Assembly (NCBI GenBank): GCA_016202305.1
Contig: JACQPB010000002.1
Span: forward strand, 1-47,028
Direction: 5' to 3'
DNA from: Candidatus Iainarchaeum sp.
GTDB taxonomy: Archaea > Iainarchaeota > Iainarchaeia > Iainarchaeales > Iainarchaeaceae
DNA: 47,028 nt
Positions 16,586 through 25,413 of the stretch are shown piece by piece; position 1 is the stretch's first letter; each line of letters begins with the position of its first letter. Below the pieces are notes generated by a model. It made no database searches. It had not been told where the DNA came from and saw only the letters and a list, made by a program, of their open reading frames with translations. A program made the position numbers and the translations under genes.

Positions 16586-17851
16586 TCATCTGCCAAGTTC
16601 CATGTACGCTTCCGCGAGCAGGTAAATCGAGCCTGTCACGAGAACCATGTCCTCCTTTCCTGCCGCATTGACCGCCTCGCGGATAGCGGCCCTTGCCGGC
16701 ACAATGACTATGCCATTTCCCGCCTTTCGCATGATGTTTTCCGGCTCTTCCGCCCTTCCTGTCCCGGCTTTCGTGAGAATCAGCTCGTCTGCCAAGGTGA
16801 GCAGCTCCTTCGCCCCTTTAACGTCCTTGTCCTTCATGGCGCCGAACACCACCGTGAGTTTTTTATAACGGAAAAGCCCGAGCGCCTTGCGCAGCTTTTC
16901 CCAGCCATCGGGGTTGTGCGCCGCATCAAGCACGACCAATGGCCTTTTGCGGAGGATTTGCAGCCTCCCTTTCCACTTCGCTTTCCTGAGCCCTTCCCTT
17001 ATGCTCCTTCGGGTTATTTTCACTCCTTTTTCAGCGAGCGCGAGCGCCGCTGCCGCGGCAAGAGCAGCATTCTCACATTGGTGGTTTCCCGCGAGCGAAG
17101 TTTCGAGGCCAGCGATTTTTTCCGGCGCAGTCAAGTCCAGTTTTTCGCCGTGCACGCTGTCCTTGCGGCCATTCCATTCAACGCATGAAACAGCCGAGCG
17201 CATTTTCGCGGCTTTCCGCATTATGGTTTTTATCCCGCTGTTGTTCCGTGCTACCACGACGGGCGTTCCGCGCTTTATGATGCCTGCCTTCTCCGCCGCG
17301 ATTTTTCCTATCGTGCGGCCAAGGTACTGCGTGTGCTCGAGGGAAATGGACGTTATCACGGACACCAGCGGCTCCACGATGTTGGTTGCATCGAGCCTTC
17401 CGCCCATGCCTGTCTCAATCACGGCAAAATCCGCATTCTCTTCCAGGAAATGCCTGAATGCCATTGCAGTGATTGCCTCGAAATAACTTGCGTCGATGGA
17501 ATGCGCTTCAATTATTTCCCTGAAATGGCTGGCCAGGAGGGAAAATTTCTCCCGCGGGATGTCGTGCCCGTTTATTTTTATCCTTTCAGCGGGCTCGAGG
17601 ATATGTGGGGATGTGTACAGGCCCGTCCTGAACCCTGATTCCTGCAGTATCCCTGCGATGAACGCGCACGTGCTGCCTTTCCCGTTGGTTCCGGCAACGT
17701 GCACGCACTTCAGCTTTCCCATGCCGAGGCGCGAGAGCCGCACGAGCCTCGTGATGTTGCCGAGGTCGAAGCCCGTCATGCGCTGGCCAAGGGAATCGAG
17801 CCATGCCTTGCTTTGCCCATAGTTCATTCTGCGTTTTCCGTGTGTTTTCAT
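16586..17851 (-). CDS. folC: Folylpolyglutamate/dihydrofolate synthase-like ligase
   Basis: A 421-residue member of the Mur ligase superfamily closest to FolC, which adds glutamate to (dihydro)pteroate or folates. VHVAGTNGKGSTCAF is the P-loop, VIETGMGGRLDATN and SISLEHTQYLG are FolC motifs, and VLDAAHNPDG is the C-terminal signature. The frame extends upstream, but the ATG at 17851 overlaps the stop of the EamA gene as ATGA, which sets the start and shows coupling. In an archaeon the natural substrate could be a modified folate or another pterin; that is open. Confidence 0.88.
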   Translation of the reverse strand: MKTHGKRRMNYGQSKAWLDSLGQRMTGFDLGNITRLVRLSRLGMGKLKCVHVAGTNGKGSTCAFIAGILQESGFRTGLYTSPHILEPAERIKINGHDIPREKFSLLASHFREIIEAHSIDASYFEAITAMAFRHFLEENADFAVIETGMGGRLDATNIVEPLVSVITSISLEHTQYLGRTIGKIAAEKAGIIKRGTPVVVARNNSGIKTIMRKAAKMRSAVSCVEWNGRKDSVHGEKLDLTAPEKIAGLETSLAGNHQCENAALAAAAALALAEKGVKITRRSIREGLRKAKWKGRLQILRKRPLVVLDAAHNPDGWEKLRKALGLFRYKKLTVVFGAMKDKDVKGAKELLTLADELILTKAGTGRAEEPENIMRKAGNGIVIVPARAAIREAVNAAGKEDMVLVTGSIYLLAEAYMELGR

Positions 17852-18717
17852 ATTATCAATGCGAGCGCGATGCTTGATGCGATGGCCAGTGCGGCGCCGA
17901 AGTACTGGTGCAGCATCACGCTCTCCTTGTTCAGCCACACGCCGAGCGCTATCGCGATTGCGGGGTAGCTTTCCGTAACCCCTATGATGAGGGATATCTG
18001 GCTTCCTGAAACCGCTATCGCGAAGAGCAGCCATGCCGCTGTATCGAATGCCCCGGTCGCGGCCAACAGTGCCGGGTATTTTGACGCGTTCGAGAGCAGT
18101 TCGCGGAGGGCGCCTTTTTTCCAGAGGTATGCGAGGCAGAGTGCCGTGAATCCTATCCACGGCACCCATATGACCATTATTGGTGAAATTCCCTTGGCTC
18201 CGACCCCTGTGAGGAAATTCACCAGCCCCATGCCTATTGCTGACGCTCCTGCTATCATGGCGCCCCTTTCGAGGTTCCGCGCGAAATGCCCTATTGACAG
18301 GTGCCGCGTAGCCATGAGCATTATGCCGATGAACACCGTCGAAATGACGGCGAGCTGCGCCAATGTGAGGCTTTCCCTGAGGAAAATGAATCCAAGAATG
18401 ACTGTTACGGGAAGTTCCAGCTCGAGTATCACCTCCACCACAGAAAGCTTTCCCTGCTTCAGGGCCTCAAAGTTGAGTACCGCGACTATGAATGTCACTA
18501 TGCCTATTCCGGCGAGGAAAAGGACGTTGCCCTGGGAGAGCTTATGGAAATCCTGTGCAATGAACGGGAGCAGGCCCACTGCGCCCACTATCCCTATGAA
18601 TGCGAGGGTTTCAATGTCGCCTATCTTCCGCACGCTCTTTTGTATCAGGAAGTCGCCTATTCCCCAGCAAAGCATGGCCCCGAAGGCCGCGAGAACCAGG
18701 TTTTCCGCAAGTGCCAT
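17848..18717 (-). CDS. EamA/DMT-type transporter
   Basis: A 289-residue protein with ten hydrophobic helices in two repeats, the pattern of the drug/metabolite transporter superfamily. The end of the first half holds the usual FLRESLTLAQL turn, and the second half has WLNKESVMLHQYFGAAL, the EamA duplicate. The substrate is unknown. It lies first in an operon with folC (ATGA overlap), so import or export of a folate-related compound is conceivable but unproven. It diverges from the thiamine operon. Confidence 0.85.
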   Translation of the reverse strand: MALAENLVLAAFGAMLCWGIGDFLIQKSVRKIGDIETLAFIGIVGAVGLLPFIAQDFHKLSQGNVLFLAGIGIVTFIVAVLNFEALKQGKLSVVEVILELELPVTVILGFIFLRESLTLAQLAVISTVFIGIMLMATRHLSIGHFARNLERGAMIAGASAIGMGLVNFLTGVGAKGISPIMVIWVPWIGFTALCLAYLWKKGALRELLSNASKYPALLAATGAFDTAAWLLFAIAVSGSQISLIIGVTESYPAIAIALGVWLNKESVMLHQYFGAALAIASSIALALII

Positions 18718-18769
18718 CTATTATGTTTTTGGGAAACCTTAATTAATTCCTTTCGCCATGTGTTTCCTC

Positions 18770-19402
18770 ATGAAAAGGGCAGTCCTTGTCTGCAATGGTT
18801 CAGTTTCGACGAAACAGCTGTATTCCACTATTTCCAGGGAGGATTTCCTGATTGCCGTTGACGGCGGCGCTAACAAGCTGGTGAAGACCAGGTTCGTGCC
18901 CGACCTGGTTATAGGGGACATGGATTCCATCAACAAGGCCGCGCTCAGGCGTTTCAGGCAATGCTCCTTCCTCAGGTTTCCACGCGAAAAGCCGGAGCTT
19001 GACCTGGAGCTCGCGCTCTCCTACTGCGCTGGCAACAGGTTCCACGAAGTGCTCGTCCTCGGCGCCATAGGGACGCGCGCCGACATGTCTCTCACCAACA
19101 TTTTCCTGCTTTCCGGTGTTCCTGAGGGCATCGACGCGAAGATTGTGCATGATGGCCAGGAGATTTTCCTGATGAGGAAAGGCCGCGTCCTTCACGGTGT
19201 TCCAGGAGAACGGATTTCCATTTTTCCGATAGGCGGCGACGCCCGCTGTGTGACCCTCACGGGGTTCAGGTATGCGCTGAGCTCGCGTGACGTGCCATTC
19301 GGCCTCGGCCTCGGCCTGAGCAACGAGTTTATAAGCAAAAAAGCGAAAGTTTCGTTCAAAAGCGGAATGTTGCTCTGTGTGCACTTTCACGATTGGTTCT
19401 GA
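18770..19402 (+). CDS. thiN: Thiamine pyrophosphokinase
   Basis: TPK transfers pyrophosphate from ATP to thiamine to make the active cofactor. The roughly 210-residue protein shows AVDGGANKLV near the N-terminus, VIGDMDSI, PREKPELDLELAL in place of the usual DTTDLEKAL, and GAIGTRADMSLTN in place of GGRLDHTLAN. The C-terminal strand region ending in SGMLLCVHF fits the second domain. The changes in two catalytic-site motifs are notable. An ATG at 18758 is the alternative start. It is the first gene of an operon with a thiamine importer, which supports the call. I see no TPP riboswitch before it. Confidence 0.85.
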   Translation: MKRAVLVCNGSVSTKQLYSTISREDFLIAVDGGANKLVKTRFVPDLVIGDMDSINKAALRRFRQCSFLRFPREKPELDLELALSYCAGNRFHEVLVLGAIGTRADMSLTNIFLLSGVPEGIDAKIVHDGQEIFLMRKGRVLHGVPGERISIFPIGGDARCVTLTGFRYALSSRDVPFGLGLGLSNEFISKKAKVSFKSGMLLCVHFHDWF

Positions 19403-19432
19403 TTTTTAAGGCTTCCAGTGCACTCTGGTTCT

Positions 19433-20515
19433 GTGGCGCACATGTTTCCAGGTAAGCGGTTTTTGCTCGTGCTTGCGGTTTTTGCCCTGCTCTTTGCGGG
19501 GTGCGTGCAGCAGGGCGGCGTCAGGCAGGACATGAACGCTTCCGGCCCTGATGGGGCTGGCAAGGCGGCGGAGCCGCGGGAGCTTGTGGTTTATACTTAC
19601 GATTCCATGGCTTCCGAGTACGGCATCGGGCCGCAAATCGTGCCAAAGTTCGAGGCGAAGTGCGGCTGCAAGGTGAAGATGATTGCCAAGGGGGATGCCG
19701 GCCAGGTTCTCGCCTCGCTCGTGCTTGAAAAGGGGAATCCGAGGGCGGACGTCATCGTAGGCATTGACAACAGCCTGCTTTCAAGGGCCGTGAAGTCAGG
19801 GGTCGTGGAGAAGTTCACTCCTCGGAACATGTCAATAGTTCCTGAGAGGCTGCGCTTTGACAAGGAAGGCCACTTCACTCCTTACGATTTCGGGTATTTC
19901 GCTTTCGTGTACGATTCCAACAAGGTCAGGGACCTGAATTCCTTCGATTCCCTGCTCCGCGCCCAGCTCGAGAGGAAAATAGCTGTGCAGAATCCGCGCA
20001 CTTCCTCGCCGGGCCTCGGGCTGCTGCTTTGGACAGTCGCGGTTTACGGTGACCCCGGGTACAAGGGTTTCTGGCAGAAGTTCAGGAAGAGCGTACTCTC
20101 AGTGACCGCGGGCTGGGACGAATCCGCCGGAATGTTCAGTGCGGGAGAAGTGCCTGTTTACCTGAGTTATTCCACTTCCCCGCCTTACTACGCGGAGTTC
20201 GAGGGCAGGCCTGAGTTCGTCGCGGGCGAGTTCATGGAAGGGCATTATGTCCAGGTGGAAGGCATGGGAATAGTCAAGGGCGCGAAGAACCGCGGACTCG
20301 CGGAGCAGTTCATAGAGTTTTCCCTCACGCCGGATTTCCAGGGCGAGGTCCCGCTGAACCAGTTCATGTTCCCTGTGAATGAATCAGTGGAATTGCCGGA
20401 GTCCTTCAAGTACGCCTTCAAGCCTGCAAGGCAGCTGGAACTTGACCCCGCGCTTGTCGAGGAAAAGCAAGAGGAATGGATTTCCGAATGGGAAAAGATA
20501 ATGAAATCTGGTTAG
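19433..20515 (+). CDS. thiB: Thiamine-type ABC transporter substrate-binding lipoprotein
   Basis: A solute-binding protein of the thiamine/iron (ThiB/AfuA) type. A signal peptide ends in a lipobox, LLFAGC, so the mature protein is anchored by a cysteine. The mature part begins with VVYTYDSMASEYGIGPQI, which resembles ThiB, followed by GDAGQVLASL and DVIVGIDNSLLSRA. Starts are possible at GTG 19433 and ATG 19442; a TTTTTAA box at 19402-19408 fits the former. It lies between thiN and the permease gene, and the gene order thiN-B-P-Q defines a salvage route. Confidence 0.85.
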   Translation: MAHMFPGKRFLLVLAVFALLFAGCVQQGGVRQDMNASGPDGAGKAAEPRELVVYTYDSMASEYGIGPQIVPKFEAKCGCKVKMIAKGDAGQVLASLVLEKGNPRADVIVGIDNSLLSRAVKSGVVEKFTPRNMSIVPERLRFDKEGHFTPYDFGYFAFVYDSNKVRDLNSFDSLLRAQLERKIAVQNPRTSSPGLGLLLWTVAVYGDPGYKGFWQKFRKSVLSVTAGWDESAGMFSAGEVPVYLSYSTSPPYYAEFEGRPEFVAGEFMEGHYVQVEGMGIVKGAKNRGLAEQFIEFSLTPDFQGEVPLNQFMFPVNESVELPESFKYAFKPARQLELDPALVEEKQEEWISEWEKIMKSG

Positions 20516-22098
20516 CCGGGAAAGCGGTTTTCCTGCTTTTTTTCCTCGCTTTTTTCGCCGCGCCGCTGCTGCTCATGCTTTCAGGGGCCATTTCTCCGGG
20601 CGCGCTTGAAAGGCTGGCAGTGCTGATTTCCGTCAACCTCGGCGTGATGTACAACTCTTTCTTCCAGGCGGTTGTTTCCGTTTTTTTCGCGCTCCTGTTC
20701 GGCCTTCCAGCGGCATACGTTCTCGCCAAGAAGGATTTCCCTTTCCGCGGCCTTGTAAAGTCGCTTTCCATGCTCCCTTTCGTCTTTCCTTCTATACTTG
20801 TTGTCCTGTCTTTCGTGATAGTGCTTGGAAACAACGGTTGGGTAAATTCTTTCCTGCGGTGGGCTTTCGGGCTTCCGGAGCCGGTAAATTTCCTCTATGG
20901 GTTCTCCGGGGTTGTCATTGCCCACGTTTTCTACAATTTTCCCGTGGTGGCGGGCCTCGTCTCTTCGGCCTGGGAAAGCCTCGACTCCGGCGCGGAGGAT
21001 GCCGCAAGAAGCCTCGGGGCGGGGAAGGCGGCCCGCTTCCTCCGCATAACGCTGCCCCAACTCCTTCCTTCCATTGCGGCTTCCGCAATGCTCGTGTTCA
21101 TGTACTGCTTCATGAGCTTCACCATCGTGCTGTCTTTCGGCGGCCTGCGGTTCTCCACGCTTGAAGTCGAGGTTTACACGCAGGCAATGCGGAACCTGGA
21201 TTTTGCGTCAGCTTCGCTGCTCGCGCTCGTCCAGTTCATGCTGCTCCTGGCTTTTGCAGGGGTTTACTGGGCGATTTCGAGGAAGCGCCGCGCCACCTCG
21301 CAGGCCGCCCCTCCGGCCAAAAGCCCACTGGCGCTTTTTTCTTTTGCCGGCATTCTCGAGGGTTCGTTCATCCTGCTCCTTTCGCTCTCCGTGTTGGTGC
21401 CGGTGCTTTCGCTCGTGCTCTTCTCCTTCACCGACCCCGCAACCGGCGGTTTCACGATAGCTGCTTTTGAAAAGGTCTTTTCCTCCGCTCCCAGCCCGCT
21501 TGGCACGACACCAGTTTCAGCGATATTCTACAGTTTCGCGATAGCTTCCGGCGCATCGCTGGTAGCTACGCTGATGGCCCTGCTAGCATCGCTCAGGGAG
21601 ACGCGCGTGAAAGCCGCTGCAGTATTGCTATCCTCCTCCATCGCGGTCTCGGCAATCACTCTCGGGCTCGGATATTACATGGCTTTCGGCTCCGGGAGCA
21701 TGCTGGTGATTGCCTTGGCGCATTCGGTGCTCGCTTTCCCTTTTGCGTTTTTTTCAATCAGGAATGCAGTTTCACGTCTTGGGCCGGAGCAGGCCGACTC
21801 CGCGAGGACACTTGGGGCAGGTGCCATTGGGGTGCTGCGGCGCATCACTGTTCCGCGGATAAGCGGCGGGATGGCATCCGCCTTCTCGTTTTCGTTCGCG
21901 GTTTCCCTCGGCGAGCTCGGCATCGTGCTCATGCTGTATGATGGCGTGTATGCCACAATGCCCGTCTACATTTACCGCCTCCTCGGCACGTTCAGCGTGC
22001 ATTCAGCAGCCGCGATGGGGCTCATATTGATATTTTCAAGCATGGCTTGTTTTTATGCGGTGCATTTGTTTTCTAAGGGGCAATGGAGGCTGGCTTGA
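20476..22098 (+). CDS. thiP: Thiamine-type ABC permease with two fused permease domains
   Basis: A 540-residue membrane protein with two copies of the binding-protein-dependent permease domain, as in ThiP/AfuB. The EAA loops are visible twice: ARSLGAGKAARFLRITLPQLLP in the first half and ARTLGAGAIGVLRRITVPRI in the second. About twelve hydrophobic segments are present. The start overlaps the end of the substrate-binding gene; ATG codons at 20476 and 20488 are both possible. It forms the channel for the importer encoded by its neighbours. Confidence 0.9.
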   Translation: MDFRMGKDNEIWLAGKAVFLLFFLAFFAAPLLLMLSGAISPGALERLAVLISVNLGVMYNSFFQAVVSVFFALLFGLPAAYVLAKKDFPFRGLVKSLSMLPFVFPSILVVLSFVIVLGNNGWVNSFLRWAFGLPEPVNFLYGFSGVVIAHVFYNFPVVAGLVSSAWESLDSGAEDAARSLGAGKAARFLRITLPQLLPSIAASAMLVFMYCFMSFTIVLSFGGLRFSTLEVEVYTQAMRNLDFASASLLALVQFMLLLAFAGVYWAISRKRRATSQAAPPAKSPLALFSFAGILEGSFILLLSLSVLVPVLSLVLFSFTDPATGGFTIAAFEKVFSSAPSPLGTTPVSAIFYSFAIASGASLVATLMALLASLRETRVKAAAVLLSSSIAVSAITLGLGYYMAFGSGSMLVIALAHSVLAFPFAFFSIRNAVSRLGPEQADSARTLGAGAIGVLRRITVPRISGGMASAFSFSFAVSLGELGIVLMLYDGVYATMPVYIYRLLGTFSVHSAAAMGLILIFSSMACFYAVHLFSKGQWRLA

Positions 22099-22932
22099 AT
22101 GGACATAAAGCTTGAAGGCGTTTCGGTTTCCTTTCCGGGCTTCGGCATCGCTGGCCTTTCCCTCAGTGCCGGCGACGGCTCCTTCACATCCATTGTCGGG
22201 CCGAGCGGATGCGGCAAGACAACTGTACTAAGGGTAATCGCCGGGCTGCAGCCCACTTCCTCCGGCAGGGTGCTCTTCTCCGGCAGGGACGTGACTTTTT
22301 CGGAGCCGGAGGAGCGCAATGCGGGGTTCGTTTTCCAGCAGGACTCGCTTTTCACGCACATGAGCGTGGCGGAGAACGTGGCTTTCGGGCCGAGGATGAG
22401 GAAGCTTCCTGGAATTGAAAAAATCGTGGAGGCCGCCTTGGCGACGGTGCACCTTTCAGGCTTCGGCTCACGCTCAGTGGATTCGCTCAGCGGGGGCGAG
22501 AGGAAGCGCGTGGCTATTGCGCGAGCGATTGCGTCAAAACCGGCAGTTCTCCTGCTCGACGAGCCCATGAACGGGCTAGACGCGAAGCTGCGCGAGCGCA
22601 TGAAGGCGCTTCTCCGCGAGCTGCGCGAATCGACCGGCATTACAGTTATACTTGTCACGCACGACATTGACGAGGCGTTTTCCATCAGCGACAAAATCGT
22701 CGTGATGAACAACGGCTCCGTGGAGCAGGCGGGAACGCCGCTGGAGATATTCACGGAGCCGGCCACCGTGTTCGTGAGGGACTTCGTGTCGGATTACGTG
22801 ATTGCCGAGGGCACGGCAAGCTCCACTGGCGGGAAGGCCTTCATAGAGGGCAGTTTCAGGATTCCTTCCGGCGGCAGGAAGCCGGGAAAAAAGGCCTATG
22901 TGAACATCAAGAAGGGGAGCTGGCGCTGGTAA
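22099..22932 (+). CDS. thiQ: ABC transporter ATPase, thiamine-type
   Basis: The 277-residue ATPase has Walker A GPSGCGKTT near residue 35, a Q-loop in FVFQQDSLF, the signature DSLSGGERKR, Walker B VLLLDEPMNGLD and a switch histidine in VTHDIDEA. It is spaced directly behind the permease gene and completes the importer. A C-terminal extension of about 50 residues after the core domain (FRIPSGGRKPGKKAYVN) is reminiscent of the regulatory domain of the MalK/PotA class but is short. Confidence 0.88.
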   Translation: MDIKLEGVSVSFPGFGIAGLSLSAGDGSFTSIVGPSGCGKTTVLRVIAGLQPTSSGRVLFSGRDVTFSEPEERNAGFVFQQDSLFTHMSVAENVAFGPRMRKLPGIEKIVEAALATVHLSGFGSRSVDSLSGGERKRVAIARAIASKPAVLLLDEPMNGLDAKLRERMKALLRELRESTGITVILVTHDIDEAFSISDKIVVMNNGSVEQAGTPLEIFTEPATVFVRDFVSDYVIAEGTASSTGGKAFIEGSFRIPSGGRKPGKKAYVNIKKGSWRW

Positions 22933-22942
22933 CAGGTTTCCC

Positions 22943-23593
22943 TCATTTGAACCCGTGCTTCCCTTTCATGGGCACGAACATGAAAATCTCTGTTTCGAGC
23001 GTCTTCTTGAGCGGCCTTCCGCCATTCTTGGCCAGCACTTCCATCATCTGGCTCGCCTCGTCGCCTACAGGGGCCACTATCCTGCCGCCTTCCGCGAGCT
23101 GGCTGAACAGTTCCTTCGGGATGAAGGGGCAGGCGCAGCTGAGCAGTATCCTGTCGAAGGGCGCGTTTTCCTTCCATCCTTCCGCGCCGTCGCAGAGCCT
23201 CACTTCGGCGTTTCCGATGCCGGCCCTCGCGAGGCTCTCCGCGGATTTTTCCGCAAGCTCCCCGATTATTTCAGTGCCGAATGCCCTTCCTTCAGGCCCG
23301 ACTATTTTAGCGAGGAGCGCCAGCACATAGCCGCAGCCGCTCCCTACCTCGAGGGCCTTCATGCCTTCCCTTGCCTCAAGCAGCTCGAGCATTATTGCAA
23401 TGGTGCTCGGCTGGGATATTGTCTGGCCTTTCCATATCGGCACGGCGTTGTCATCGTACGCGTATTGCCTCGCTTCGCGCGGCACGAATTCCTCCCGGGC
23501 CACGGAGAGGAACGCCTCCTTCACTTCGCGGCTCTTTATTGCGGTTGCGCAGAGGTATTCGACGAGCCTTGCGCGCTTTTGGGCATAGTTCAT
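22943..23593 (-). CDS. pcm: Protein-L-isoaspartate O-methyltransferase
   Basis: PCMT methylates isoaspartyl residues to start protein repair. The 216-residue protein has the family pattern VPREARQYAYDDNAVPI near the N-terminus, QTISQPSTIA for substrate binding, and the SAM-binding motif ALEVGSGCGYVLALLA. GWKENAPFDRILLSCACP corresponds to motif II and III. Its ATG overlaps the stop of the upstream gene (ATGA). It is the last gene of a four-gene minus-strand operon. Confidence 0.92.
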   Translation of the reverse strand: MNYAQKRARLVEYLCATAIKSREVKEAFLSVAREEFVPREARQYAYDDNAVPIWKGQTISQPSTIAIMLELLEAREGMKALEVGSGCGYVLALLAKIVGPEGRAFGTEIIGELAEKSAESLARAGIGNAEVRLCDGAEGWKENAPFDRILLSCACPFIPKELFSQLAEGGRIVAPVGDEASQMMEVLAKNGGRPLKKTLETEIFMFVPMKGKHGFK

Positions 23594-24492
23594 GCTCTCG
23601 GCCTTCTAATGTCTGGTTTTTCTTTTGGAAAAAACGGCCTGTGCACTTTGACCCTCTTTTCCCTAAGTGGCCTTTCTGCCAACCGCAATTCATAGAATCC
23701 GCCTCCTGTTTCTGAAGGCGGCCTGAAACCCAGCTTTTCAAAATTCGGGTCGTACAAATTCGGCTCCATTTTTCCGGTTTCAGGGTTCCTTTTTCCGGTT
23801 TTGAATTCACGCTTCCAGAACAATGGGTGCTCCTTCATAGGAATTCCGCGCATAATGCCTATTCCGAGCGATGCGCATATGCGCTGGCCAAGTTGGTTCA
23901 GGAATATAGGGTAAGGCTGCTTCGCGGCTTTCTCGAAATCTTTCCTCACTCTTTCTTTTGTCGGAAGGCCTCCCTGCACAGTGGCTATCGAGGCGACCAA
24001 CGCATTTCTACCCCCGATATTTTCCGCATGGAAATTCAGGCCTACGGTTCCGACTTTTGCGATTCCCAATCCTGACTTTATTTCAAGTTCCGGGTCATAA
24101 ATGCTTATTTGGCACATGGATTCCGGGTATGTTCCAAAATTGTTATGGACTCTTAAAATATATTTTCCGAAAAGTGGCTGCTCTTTGTCCGTCAGCGATT
24201 CTATTTTGAGGCCAATCAGGTGGCTTATGAGCACGTTCTTCACTCTTTGCTCCGGGCTCATTCTTTCATTGGACAGGAATACGGCTTTTTCTGCTGACTG
24301 GACAAGCTTTCTCTCAAACTTCGGGTTTCCTGCGATGCCTTTGAGGAGTTCAATTCTCTCGCGGTCCTCGGGAGTCACTGTTCCGGTGACTCTTCTTTTG
24401 AAAAACCCCTGATAATAGCCAAATATATTGCCGAGTTTACTTCCGCGGTTGGGGAATTCCCTTGCAATCAAATCCTTTACTGTTTCGGCCAT
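23590..24492 (-). CDS. Conserved protein of unknown function
   Basis: A 300-residue soluble protein that I cannot name with confidence. It has no signal peptide. A central region with NALVASIATVQGG followed by a lysine-rich segment slightly recalls DUF535 (VirK-like) proteins, but this is weak. The C-terminal third is rich in proline, lysine and arginine (KRNPETGKMEPNLYDPN, then RPPSETGG). It is tightly coupled to pcm by an ATGA overlap and starts seven bases after the COG1395-like gene, so it is expressed with both. Confidence 0.5.
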   Translation of the reverse strand: MAETVKDLIAREFPNRGSKLGNIFGYYQGFFKRRVTGTVTPEDRERIELLKGIAGNPKFERKLVQSAEKAVFLSNERMSPEQRVKNVLISHLIGLKIESLTDKEQPLFGKYILRVHNNFGTYPESMCQISIYDPELEIKSGLGIAKVGTVGLNFHAENIGGRNALVASIATVQGGLPTKERVRKDFEKAAKQPYPIFLNQLGQRICASLGIGIMRGIPMKEHPLFWKREFKTGKRNPETGKMEPNLYDPNFEKLGFRPPSETGGGFYELRLAERPLREKRVKVHRPFFPKEKPDIRRPRA

Positions 24493-24498
24493 CGCGCC

Positions 24499-25413
24499 TC
24501 ACTTCCCCTCTTTTTCCCTGATGAGCTTCTTGAGTTCCTTTATCCTGCCGATGGTGTCGAGGTCCGCTTCCTCTATCACGGGAATGCCTTCTACGCTCTT
24601 GAGCTTGTATTCCTTCGTGACTATTATCGAATCGGATTTCACTGCGGTTGTGGCCTTCCTCAGCTCGAGGGCCTTTTTCGGGATGTCGAACTTCCCTTTT
24701 CCCGTGCTTATCAGCATCCCCCTGTCCACTTCGCCGTAGGCGTCGAACGGCGCGTGCTCGAAGAGCGCCATCTTCATGCCGAGGCCGTGCAGCTTCTCCA
24801 GGAGCTTTTCCTCCGGGACATCGTCAAACCTTTCAGGCTTCAGCCTCGGCCCCATGATGTCTAATCCCCTGATGAATTCTCCGTCGAGCTCCTTCTCAAG
24901 CTTTTTTGCAGTTTCCATGGACGTCGAAGCTCCCTTCTCGAATCTGTACAGGGTTTCGCTCGCTACTCCTATCCTCTCCGCGAGCTCATGCAGCGAGAGC
25001 GCGAGCTCCATCCTTTTCCTGCGCAGCGCCTCGAAGTCCATCTCCACGGTGCTCCTTCCCTTGAAGTAGCTGACTTCGGGGTTCCGGTTTTCCAGGAGGG
25101 CCCTGAACGTGCCGATTGTCATCGCCGGCACTCCGTACCTGTAGTAAACAGTGCTGTCCTCCATCCTGAACACCTTGGTCTTCGCGCCTATTATCGCGGC
25201 CCTCGCGCCGAGCGTGCAGGCCATTTTCACGAGCTCCTCGCCCTGCTCCTTCCTTATGGAGTCGATGTTGTCGTACACTTTTATCAGGAGCGTCGAATCC
25301 GTCTTCCTCGCTATGATGTCGAAGCACGTGTTCGTGTCGAGGAACGTGGTCGCTGCGAAGCCATTCGTGTGCAGCGCGGAAAGGCACGCCTCTATGAGCT
25401 GCTCCCTCGTCAT
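24499..25413 (-). CDS. Archaeal HTH regulator with N-terminal nuclease-like domain
   Basis: A 304-residue protein resembling the archaeal COG1395 group. The N-terminal part (FDIIARKTDSTLLIKVYDN) has the look of a restriction-endonuclease-like fold. The middle has a Cro/XRE-type helix-turn-helix: RRKRMELALSLHELAERIG, then VASETLYRFEKGAS. The last part is specific to the archaeal family (TVEMDFEALR precedes the HTH; EVDRGMLISTGKG follows). Its target is unknown. The gene overlaps the stop of the UbiA gene (ATGA), so it is coupled to lipid synthesis. Confidence 0.8.
   Translation of the reverse strand: MTREQLIEACLSALHTNGFAATTFLDTNTCFDIIARKTDSTLLIKVYDNIDSIRKEQGEELVKMACTLGARAAIIGAKTKVFRMEDSTVYYRYGVPAMTIGTFRALLENRNPEVSYFKGRSTVEMDFEALRRKRMELALSLHELAERIGVASETLYRFEKGASTSMETAKKLEKELDGEFIRGLDIMGPRLKPERFDDVPEEKLLEKLHGLGMKMALFEHAPFDAYGEVDRGMLISTGKGKFDIPKKALELRKATTAVKSDSIIVTKEYKLKSVEGIPVIEEADLDTIGRIKELKKLIREKEGK

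Noticed and set aside
18700-18770. TPP riboswitch before the thiamine operon
   Set aside because: The conserved CTGAGA and ACCTGATCTGG-like blocks are not present, and the gap before the first gene is too short.
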